From contig NZ_JAMDLG010000001.1 in NCBI RefSeq assembly GCF_023721715.1, positions 2,643,784-2,707,783 of the forward strand: 64,000 bases of DNA, written 5' to 3'. Each line of letters begins with the position of its first letter. Position 1 is the first letter of the stretch. The position numbers were made by a program, and so were the translations under genes. Origin of the DNA: Parasegetibacter sp. NRK P23 (lineage in GTDB: Bacteria > Bacteroidota > Bacteroidia > Chitinophagales > Chitinophagaceae). Positions 18,423 through 25,398 of this stretch are shown piece by piece. The notes under the pieces were generated by a model. The model did no database searches, was not told the DNA's origin, and saw nothing but the letters and a program-made list of their open reading frames with translations.

Positions 18423-18858
18423 TACACCAGAGAATTTCATACGCCGGAGGTCTGAGCTATTGGCGCAATTGAGCAATCTTGACCAAAGGCGCAACGCTGT
18501 ACTCTCGGAACTCAAGATCATCCATGAGCATTTGAAGAAATACACCAAGGACAATACAGTCCGCTCGGGAGGGCCGGGGAGGCCAACGGTGGACCTTAAA
18601 ACGAAGTACCTGGTCCAGCAGATGGCGAAACTAAGATCGCTTCATAACCCTGAAAAATTCGAATTAACAGTACACGAAATTGTGCAACGGTTTGGCGTAA
18701 GCGTGACATTTATTTATATACTCAGAAAGTCCAACGTAAACGTTTTGAAGAAAGAATGGGAAAGCATTGGATCCGCAGAATCTTTCCCAGAATGGAAGGC
18801 GCAATGGCTTCTCAACAACAATATCCCTGCTAAAATCACAAAAGACTACTTCCGATGA
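18412..18858 (+). CDS. Coiled-coil plus HTH protein, paralogue 2
   Basis: A 148-residue protein with the same layout as the one at 17768: N-terminal coiled coil, glycine-rich linker (RSGGPGRPTVDLKTKY), HTH (LTVHEIVQRFGVSVTFIYILRKSN) and a Trp-containing C-terminus (LKKEWESIGSAESFPEWKAQWLL). It overlaps the XRE gene by 4 bp. Likely a second DNA-binding regulator. Confidence 0.65.
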   Translation: MMDNTPENFIRRRSELLAQLSNLDQRRNAVLSELKIIHEHLKKYTKDNTVRSGGPGRPTVDLKTKYLVQQMAKLRSLHNPEKFELTVHEIVQRFGVSVTFIYILRKSNVNVLKKEWESIGSAESFPEWKAQWLLNNNIPAKITKDYFR

Positions 18859-19088
18859 AAAAACACTATGCTGAACAGCATCTATCCAAAAGGCTTAAAG
18901 AATTACGGCACTCGGCCGGACTGACGCAATTGCAGGTTGCTGAGAAGTTGGGAATCGGGGTAAAGAGATATGCGGCCTGGGAAGAGGGACGGGCCGAGCC
19001 ACCTATTGGGTATTTGGTGGAAATTTCAACTTTTTACAAAGTTTCTTTAGATTGTATTTTAATTTCCAAACAAACTATTACAATATGA
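18855..19088 (+). CDS. XRE-family transcriptional regulator
   Basis: A 77-residue protein consisting of one HTH_3 (XRE) domain (LSKRLKELRHSAGLTQLQVAEKLGIGVKRYAAWEEGRAEPP). It overlaps both neighbours (ATGA junctions). It could control the early-to-late switch. Confidence 0.82.
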   Translation: MKKHYAEQHLSKRLKELRHSAGLTQLQVAEKLGIGVKRYAAWEEGRAEPPIGYLVEISTFYKVSLDCILISKQTITI

Positions 19089-19462
19089 AAAAAATAAGCG
19101 AATTGGTTTACGAATGGAAAAAAATCAGCTACATGGATGACATTTTAGCTGCTAAAAGAAAATCTAAGGCTCAAAAAATTGAGGAATTAAAATTGGCTGC
19201 GAAAAATGTCAAAAACATAAAGCATAGTGATGCAGACAAGTACATGGAGGCCGTATTGGATTTACAGAAAATGGAGGAGGAAAGCGAAAACAATTCAAAG
19301 AAGCAAGCAGAGATTGGTGAAAAGATAAAATTATTCTTTCCGGATCGATCGGTTAAAATATCCGGCATGGTTGACAATCCGGACAATTCAGAGTTTGCCA
19401 TAACCCCAATAACATACGATGTTTTAATGGATGAAAACGGAGATTTGCATTTTGTTTTCTAA
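19085..19462 (+). CDS. Hypothetical helical phage protein
   Basis: A 125-residue protein with a helical, coiled-coil-prone N-terminal two-thirds (AAKRKSKAQKIEELKLAAKNV...) and a short beta-like C-terminus. Start at 19085 (ATGA overlap with the XRE gene). Last gene of the early operon; the following 96 bp are non-coding. Family unknown. Confidence 0.55.
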   Translation: MKKISELVYEWKKISYMDDILAAKRKSKAQKIEELKLAAKNVKNIKHSDADKYMEAVLDLQKMEEESENNSKKQAEIGEKIKLFFPDRSVKISGMVDNPDNSEFAITPITYDVLMDENGDLHFVF

Positions 19463-19514
19463 GCCTAAAATTTTTAGCTTCATAATCAATCCGTACCCCC
19501 TTACCTTTACTTCC

Positions 19515-19537
19515 GCAATTCCCACATTACCGTGAGC
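19515..19537 (-). promoter_or_regulatory. 23-bp element, copy B (inverted)
   Basis: Its reverse complement matches 13173-13195 at 21 of 23 positions. It lies in the short gap between the early and late genes, 22 bp before the start codon of the first late gene. Confidence 0.55.
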
Positions 19538-19558
19538 TGTTCATAAAACAGCATCACG
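19531..19558 (+). promoter_or_regulatory. Hairpin abutting start codon of first late gene
   Basis: CGTGA-GCTGTT pairs with AACAGC-TCACG with one bulged A, an 11-bp stem with a 5-nt loop, and ends one base before the ATG. As RNA it could mask initiation; as DNA it overlaps the 23-bp element. Confidence 0.5.
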
Positions 19559-20233
19559 ATGATTTCAATTTCCACAAAAGACGCAGTTAAAAAACTCGGT
19601 TCGATCCGTAGCCGGCTAACGGAACGCCAGTTCAATACGGCAGTATCCAGGGCAATCAACGAATCCATTCTTCAAGGCCGTACAGAGGCCCGTAATTCAG
19701 TCAAATCACTGTACAACATACCTCAACGCTACATTGGCGGGATCAACGTTTTTAAAGCCAATTCTTTCAGTTTAATAGGGAAGATATACGCGAGTTCAAA
19801 GCCCATCCCAATGGATGCGTTCTCCCCTAAATTTGAAACAGGCACGAGGACACTTTCCATATCCAAGAGAGGGGAACAAAGGGAGCGAACGCGAAAGCGG
19901 GCGAAGAATAATCCCGGTAAGGGGGTATCTGTGGCTGTCCTTAAAGGTAAACGGGAGGTAGTACCATATGCCTTCCTCATCCCAGGAGCGAAACCCAGGG
20001 TATTTGCAAGGGGTGAATACCGTACAGGCAGTGCCTACGGTTTCGTTACTCGTAACAAGCGGGTCAAGAAGTCAGGAAGTGACACACCCATAAAGCCCCT
20101 CATCTCGGTAACAGTGCATGCGGCTGTGATCAACAGACAATCCATTCAAAGAATAGCAAGAAGGGTTAACAATGTGTTCCCGGCAAGCGTGGAGCGCAAC
20201 GTTCGCGTACTCCTTAACCGGGTGGGGCCATAG
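19559..20233 (+). CDS. Phage minor tail protein Z-like (tail completion)
   Basis: A 224-residue basic protein. The pattern AVSRAINESILQGRTEARNSVKSLYNIPQRYI and the basic middle with PYAFLIPGAKPRVFARGEYRT fit the lambda gpZ-like minor tail protein family. It opens the structural region, upstream of terminase, which is an unusual place for a tail completion gene. Start is fixed by the single ATG next to the hairpin. Confidence 0.72.
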   Translation: MISISTKDAVKKLGSIRSRLTERQFNTAVSRAINESILQGRTEARNSVKSLYNIPQRYIGGINVFKANSFSLIGKIYASSKPIPMDAFSPKFETGTRTLSISKRGEQRERTRKRAKNNPGKGVSVAVLKGKREVVPYAFLIPGAKPRVFARGEYRTGSAYGFVTRNKRVKKSGSDTPIKPLISVTVHAAVINRQSIQRIARRVNNVFPASVERNVRVLLNRVGP

Positions 20234-20386
20234 GCATTGACTGCAGGAGGTGGGCGTAATAGGTTCTCCCTCAGCACTTTACAATGCGGTTACGCCGAGC
20301 CGCAAAATATCATCACACATAGAAAAAATTCAAGTACGCAAAAAACAGAGTTGGTACGCACTGTACGCAATATTAAACCCATAAAG

Positions 20387-20590
20387 ATGAATCAAGATTT
20401 AAGTGCCGTACCAACGGCTGAGTTGGAAAAGGAGTTGGAAAAAAGGGATGACCGGCGGGATCAGCGTTGCCCCACTTGCTCGGGGAGGTGGGGAACGTAT
20501 AAAGGAATTTCGAAAGGCCTGTTTGGAAATTGCTTTCAGGAGGATCATTGTTTGGGGTGCCGCCAGGCGGTTCAAAACTGCGTCTGTTAA
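20387..20590 (+). CDS. Small Cys-rich (zinc-ribbon-like) protein
   Basis: A 67-residue protein with a helical N-terminus and a Cys-rich C-terminal half (RCPTCSGRW...CFQEDHCLGCRQAVQNCVC), likely to bind zinc. Its stop overlaps the ATG of the terminase small subunit gene. The ATG at 20387 was chosen as the start of the compact domain. Function unknown. Confidence 0.55.
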   Translation: MNQDLSAVPTAELEKELEKRDDRRDQRCPTCSGRWGTYKGISKGLFGNCFQEDHCLGCRQAVQNCVC

Positions 20591-21276
20591 TGGGAAAACA
20601 AAGCGGAGAAATATCTATCCGGGCATTCGCAACCGAGTTGGGCGTATCAGAAGGTGCAGTGCGGAAGGCGGTTAAAGCTGGGAAGCTGGGAAACGGTGTA
20701 AATCCTGCCACTGGAAAAATCATTCCGGAATTGGCGCGAAAAACCACCTGGGCCATTCAACAGGGAGTTGTGAAAGCAAAACCTGGAGTAAGCCGGGTAA
20801 AGGTTGCCGAAAAAATTACGAAGGCCGGGAAACGGGGGGGTACGGTTAAGCCGGTAGTTGCAAGGGAGCAGGTAGTTCCAGTTTCCGAAAAATATGAAGA
20901 AGAAGAAGAAGCGCAAGCGCTGTTGAATGAACTCGGAAATGAGGAAGGAACTAGCATAAAGGACTTGCTGAATAAAATATCGGTCCGGGCTGATATGGGT
21001 ATGGAAGCGGCCGTGAAGTATCAGGAGGTGGTGAACCTTGCCAGTAGCAAAATGAAACTTCAACAACAGGCAGGTTTATTAATCTCGAAAGACAAAGCAA
21101 ACCAGGCGTTTTATGCAGTCGGATCGGAACTGAAAAAAGCAATTATGAATGTACCGCAAAGAGTTGTTAGGAATATTCAACATGCGCCAACTGAGGTAGA
21201 GGGTATATCCATTTTAACCGCGGCGCTCAATGAAATTCTCTTGGAGTTCAGTAACCTAAAACAGGAGATTATCTGA
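20590..21276 (+). CDS. Terminase small subunit-like DNA-packaging protein
   Basis: A 228-residue protein with an N-terminal winged-helix/HTH (ISIRAFATELGVSEGAVRKAVKAGKLG) of the Nu1 type, a charged middle with an acidic run, and a helical C-terminus. It directly precedes the large subunit with a 1-bp overlap, the usual arrangement. It should recognise the packaging site and recruit the large subunit. The ATG at 20590 overlaps the preceding stop. Confidence 0.78.
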   Translation: MGKQSGEISIRAFATELGVSEGAVRKAVKAGKLGNGVNPATGKIIPELARKTTWAIQQGVVKAKPGVSRVKVAEKITKAGKRGGTVKPVVAREQVVPVSEKYEEEEEAQALLNELGNEEGTSIKDLLNKISVRADMGMEAAVKYQEVVNLASSKMKLQQQAGLLISKDKANQAFYAVGSELKKAIMNVPQRVVRNIQHAPTEVEGISILTAALNEILLEFSNLKQEII

Positions 21277-23204
21277 TGTTCGAAGCTGTTACCGATATTG
21301 ACCTTTCTTTAATTAGCGGATTTTTGGATGCCATAAGGCCCGATCCATCCATGACGGTATCCGAATGGGCTGACGCAAAAGGCATTTTGCCACAAACCTC
21401 CGCCGAAGCAGGTAAATACAAAGTCGAAAGGACCCCATACCTCCGGGAGATAATGGATAAACTTTCCGTTACGGACCCCGCACAACGAATTATTGTAAAA
21501 AAAGGATCGCAACTCGGGTTTACTGAAGCCGGTAATAATTGGGTTGGCTATTGTATTGATCTTGCTCCTGCCCCATTCATATTTATCATGCCCACAGATA
21601 CCATGATGAAAGATACTTCCAAACTCAGAATCGAACCCATGATCAAGGGCATACCAGATTTGAGGGTAAAAGTCTCTGAGAGCAAATCAAAGGATGGTGG
21701 AAATACAATATTGAACAAACAATTTGCAGGTGGTTTTCTTAAAATGATCGGGGCAAACTCACCCGTAGGGCTTTCTTCTTATGCCGCGCGAAACATATAT
21801 GGGGATGAAATCGACCGGTACCCGATCAGCGTGGGTAACGAGGGTTCCGTTGTTGACTTGGCTAAAACGCGGACCGCTACATTCGGAAGCAGGCGTAAAA
21901 TTTACCTTACCAGTTCTCCAAAATTGAAGGGAACCAGCCAGATCGACAACGAATTTCAGAAAACGGGCCAACGCTATTACAATGTACCCTGCCCATCGTG
22001 CGGGTATTTTCAGGTTCTTGAATTTGAACAGTTACGTTATACTCCTGGTAAGTACACAGATGCGAAGTACGAATGTTCGAAATGCAAAACGCTTATTGAG
22101 GAATACCACAAAACCGCAATGCTCAGCCGAGGCAAGTGGGTTCCTAAATTTCCAGACAAAGAGGATGGGTTCACCTTTGGATATCACATAAGCGCAATGT
22201 ATTCACCCTATGGAATGTACTCGTGGAGTGAAATGGCCTTGGATTATGAAGAAAGCAGAAATGATGTACCAAAGCAAATTACGTTTGTCAACACCAAGCT
22301 TGGCGAATGTTACGAACCAGAGCATGGAGAAAAAATTGATCATGAAGCTTTGTATGAGCGAGCAGAAGATTATCCGGAAAATAGCCCCTGGGCTTCCGTT
22401 GCTTTTATTACGGCGGGAGTGGATGTTCAAAAGGACAGGTTAGAAGGTGAGATTGTCGGATGGATAAAGGGGAAAACCTCCCAAAGCATAGAATATTTTC
22501 AGATTATCGGCGACACTTCTCAGGATGAAGTATGGAGAGAGTTATCCCAAATCGTAAATAGAACATGGGTACGCCAAGGAGATAATGTAGTAATGCCATT
22601 GCGGTTAATGGCGGTGGATACCGGCTATAATACCCAAAGAGTTTATCAGTTTGTTCAGCAGCATAGCCTTTCAAAAGTGGTTCCAATAAAAGGGGATGAA
22701 CGATTGAAAATGATGTTCAGCGCCCCCAAAGCGGTTGATGTTTTGAAAGGTGGCCAGGTGGCCGGCAAAGTAAAAGTTTACCGGCTTGGTGTAAGCCTTA
22801 TAAAGTCTGAAATCTATGGCTTTCTCAAACTCCGGATAAGCAATGATCCCGACAACCCAGAAGGTGGTGTTGTGCCTGAAGGCTATTGCCACTTTCCCAA
22901 AAGAGAATACACTTATTTCCGTGGGCTTACGGCCGAAGAGGAACAGGTTGTTGAAAATAACCGTGGATTTTCTCAATACCAATGGGTGAAGAAGTATAAA
23001 CGAAACGAGCCACTTGATTGCCGGGTATATGCGCGCGGCGCGGCCGCTATTGTTGGCATGGATCGTTGGACACCCGAACGATGGTTAGAGGAAGCCAGCC
23101 AGTATGAGCCGGAGAAGGTTCAACCAATACCCCAAAAGCCCGAACCCGAACCACAGGCAGGAGGTTTTTGGGACGATCAAGACGAAAGATTACGAAATTT
23201 TTAA
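21276..23204 (+). CDS. Terminase large subunit, GpA family
   Basis: A 642-residue packaging motor of the lambda gpA type. N-terminal ATPase with a degenerate Walker A (VKKGSQLGFTEAGNN), the segment NIYGDEIDRYP as Walker B, a zinc-ribbon-like CPSC...CSKC region, and a C-terminal nuclease domain beginning near TAGVDVQKDRLEGEIVGW. It cuts concatemers and drives DNA into proheads. Neighbours are terminase small subunit and head genes. Confidence 0.95.
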   Translation: MFEAVTDIDLSLISGFLDAIRPDPSMTVSEWADAKGILPQTSAEAGKYKVERTPYLREIMDKLSVTDPAQRIIVKKGSQLGFTEAGNNWVGYCIDLAPAPFIFIMPTDTMMKDTSKLRIEPMIKGIPDLRVKVSESKSKDGGNTILNKQFAGGFLKMIGANSPVGLSSYAARNIYGDEIDRYPISVGNEGSVVDLAKTRTATFGSRRKIYLTSSPKLKGTSQIDNEFQKTGQRYYNVPCPSCGYFQVLEFEQLRYTPGKYTDAKYECSKCKTLIEEYHKTAMLSRGKWVPKFPDKEDGFTFGYHISAMYSPYGMYSWSEMALDYEESRNDVPKQITFVNTKLGECYEPEHGEKIDHEALYERAEDYPENSPWASVAFITAGVDVQKDRLEGEIVGWIKGKTSQSIEYFQIIGDTSQDEVWRELSQIVNRTWVRQGDNVVMPLRLMAVDTGYNTQRVYQFVQQHSLSKVVPIKGDERLKMMFSAPKAVDVLKGGQVAGKVKVYRLGVSLIKSEIYGFLKLRISNDPDNPEGGVVPEGYCHFPKREYTYFRGLTAEEEQVVENNRGFSQYQWVKKYKRNEPLDCRVYARGAAAIVGMDRWTPERWLEEASQYEPEKVQPIPQKPEPEPQAGGFWDDQDERLRNF

Positions 23205-23213
23205 ACATAGAGT

Positions 23214-23588
23214 ATGCAGACAATGAAAAAGCCAAAAGCGATATTGATAGCTCCCAACAATCGGGAGATAATTCAATGCGTGATGAAATCGGCGTGCCAA
23301 TATTTTGAACTGGAAGATGAAGCACTGATAAAAAATAAGGCAACCGCTAGAGTACGACACCTTTGCTTTTACATCATACACAAAAATGCCATGGGCGTTT
23401 GTGATAAAACTATCGGGTATTTTTTTAAACGTGGGAGAACCGCCGTTCGATATGGTATTGATCTGATGGATTCTCACAAAAATACTTATAGGCAAACTTT
23501 AGAAGACCTAAACGGTATAATGTCAATTGCCAATACCTTCGAAAAAAAATACGTATGGCATTTACAGCCGATCAGCTCAGTGCGCTAA
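23214..23588 (+). CDS. DnaA domain IV-like protein
   Basis: A 124-residue protein without the DnaA AAA+ domain. The segment ATARVRHLCFYIIHKNAMGVCDKTIGYFFKRGRTAVRYGI parallels DnaA domain IV (recognition helix region that reads DnaA boxes). It lies between terL and gpW, away from the replication genes. The ATG at 23223 is an alternative start. It may bind host or phage origin DNA; this is inference from pattern. Confidence 0.55.
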   Translation: MQTMKKPKAILIAPNNREIIQCVMKSACQYFELEDEALIKNKATARVRHLCFYIIHKNAMGVCDKTIGYFFKRGRTAVRYGIDLMDSHKNTYRQTLEDLNGIMSIANTFEKKYVWHLQPISSVR

Positions 23589-23776
23589 ATGAAGCCATCT
23601 CGCAGGGGGCAATGCGGGTAAAATATGCTGACAAAGAAGTCGAATACCGGACTCTTAATGAAATGTTGCGCCTTCGTGACCTGATGGAGAAAGAACTTGG
23701 TACAAAAAAAACCGGGATTCACTTTTCGTTTGCTCAGTTTTCAACCGGATTAAATAATGGCAATTGTGAAAAATGA
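23555..23776 (+). CDS. Head-tail joining protein, gpW family
   Basis: A 73-residue protein that matches the lambda gpW fold: FTADQLSALNEAISQGAMRVKYADKEVEYRTLNEMLRLRDLMEKEL. gpW stabilises the packaged head and helps form the tail-joining interface. It overlaps both neighbours, 34 bp with the previous gene and 4 bp with the portal. Confidence 0.88.
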   Translation: MAFTADQLSALNEAISQGAMRVKYADKEVEYRTLNEMLRLRDLMEKELGTKKTGIHFSFAQFSTGLNNGNCEK

Positions 23777-25287
23777 AAAGAAATTTTGTTGATAAGTTCG
23801 TATCATTTGTAAATCCCGCAGCGGGGCTTTCCCGCTTGAAAGCCAGGGCGCAAATGACAGTTGCTGAAAGGCATTTGTCGGAGTTTGAAGAGGCCGAGCG
23901 CCGGAGATATGATGCCGCCAGTAAAAGCAGATTAAATAATGAATGGTTTTCTGGTGAAGTCAGCGTGAACACTGAAATTCTTAGCGCCTTGGCTATGCTA
24001 AGGAACCGAAGCCGTGATCTCTGCCGTAATAATGGGTATGCGATTCAGGGCGTACGAATGATAAAAAACAACGTTGTTGGTACAGGAATAATCCCCACAC
24101 CCAGGGCTGAAGGGATTAGCAAGTCCCAGTTGAAAAAGCTGAAAACCGCGTGGGAAGATTGGGCAAGCGTAACGGAATGTGATTTTGACGGCATGAGTAC
24201 CTTTTACGGAATTCAAAGCCTCGTAATGAAAACGGTTGTTGAAAGTGGCGAGTGCATTATTCGCAGGGTTTACGGTAATAGCAAACAAGAGATTCCGCTT
24301 AAACTTCAAATTCTTGAAGGCGATTTTATTGATGGAAGCAAACATGATGGTACGTGGCAAAGCGATGATACCATGCTTTTTTATGGCATCAAAATTCACC
24401 GAGACGGAACCAGGTTAGGGTATTGGATTTACAAAAGCCACCCCAACGAATTCGGGTTGGATTCGGAATTTGTTCCAGCAAAAGATATTGTTCACGTTTA
24501 TGAGGTTGAGCGGCCCGGACAAATACGTGGTGTTCCTTTCAGTTCCTCGGTAATGGGCAAACTGAAGGATCTGGGAGATTTTGAATATGCTGAGCTTGTA
24601 AGGATGAAGATTGCGGCATCATTTTCAGTGTTCATTACTGAAGATGCTATCAATGACGGCTCACCGGCTGCCAGCCCGAATAAGGACCGGTTAACCAAGA
24701 TCCAACCGGGAATGATCGCTCATCTTACCCCTGGCCAGCAAATCCAAACGGCACAGCCTCCTAACGTTGAAGGCGGCGAGGGGTTTGTAAAAAACAACCT
24801 TCGTTCAGTTTCCGCTGGTTTTGGCACATCATACGAAGGCCTAACCAACGATTACAGCAATGTAAATTTTAGTAGCGGAAGGATGGGGCGAATGGAGTTT
24901 CAGGGACAAGTGGAACACCTTCAGTACAATTTGATGATCCCGCGGTTTTGTAACAAAATCTTTCCCTGGTTTTTGGAAGCGTGCAGACTTAAAGGCATTA
25001 TTTCCTTTGAGGGGAAAGTTCGTGTTTCCTGGACTGCACCCCGTAAACAAATGATTGATCCTTATAAGGAAATTCAGGCCATAAAAGAAAAACTAAGGGC
25101 CGGTTTGGCAAGTTGGACCGATGTTGTAAAAGAGTTTGGTTACGTCCCAGACGAGTTGTTGGAAGAAATAAAAAATGATAAAGAAATGTGGGACAAATTA
25201 GGACTTGCACCAACTATTGATCCCAGATTCGATTCAAACAGGCCACTGGAAAAGCCAGATCAGTTAATGGAGGAAGATCAAAAATAA
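23773..25287 (+). CDS. Portal protein, lambda gpB family
   Basis: A 504-residue portal of the lambda type. Recognisable blocks include LAMLRNRSRDLCRNNGYAIQGVRMIKNNVVGTGI, VVESGECIIRR, AKDIVHVYEVERPGQIRGVPFSSSVM and a C-terminal WTAPRKQMIDPYKEIQA. Twelve copies form the DNA entry ring of the head. It is followed by a strong terminator, so the packaging unit ends here. Confidence 0.95.
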   Translation: MKRNFVDKFVSFVNPAAGLSRLKARAQMTVAERHLSEFEEAERRRYDAASKSRLNNEWFSGEVSVNTEILSALAMLRNRSRDLCRNNGYAIQGVRMIKNNVVGTGIIPTPRAEGISKSQLKKLKTAWEDWASVTECDFDGMSTFYGIQSLVMKTVVESGECIIRRVYGNSKQEIPLKLQILEGDFIDGSKHDGTWQSDDTMLFYGIKIHRDGTRLGYWIYKSHPNEFGLDSEFVPAKDIVHVYEVERPGQIRGVPFSSSVMGKLKDLGDFEYAELVRMKIAASFSVFITEDAINDGSPAASPNKDRLTKIQPGMIAHLTPGQQIQTAQPPNVEGGEGFVKNNLRSVSAGFGTSYEGLTNDYSNVNFSSGRMGRMEFQGQVEHLQYNLMIPRFCNKIFPWFLEACRLKGIISFEGKVRVSWTAPRKQMIDPYKEIQAIKEKLRAGLASWTDVVKEFGYVPDELLEEIKNDKEMWDKLGLAPTIDPRFDSNRPLEKPDQLMEEDQK

Positions 25288-25290
25288 TGC

Positions 25291-25312
25291 AGCCCCGTAA
25301 GGGGCTTTTTTG
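25291..25312 (+). terminator. Rho-independent terminator after portal gene
   Basis: AGCCCC pairs with GGGGCT over a GTAA loop and is followed by a run of T. It ends the terminase-portal unit. Confidence 0.92.
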
Positions 25313-25316
25313 TTTC

Positions 25317-25374
25317 GTGCCTATAACGTGCCGAAATCTTGCCTACTAATCAATTTCACGTAACAATACTTTTG
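25317..25374 (+). promoter_or_regulatory. Late promoter 1 with three tandem 11-bp repeats
   Basis: Units start at 25317, 25328 and 25339, each with the core (G/T)TGCC(T/G)A, so they recur once per helical turn. A perfect -7 box, TACTTTTG, lies at 25367-25374, 25 bp before the protease-capsid ATG. The last unit and the box have the same spacing as in the region at 36130-36176. Confidence 0.6.
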
Positions 25375-25398
25375 AATCTATTAATACCAGTCGGATCA

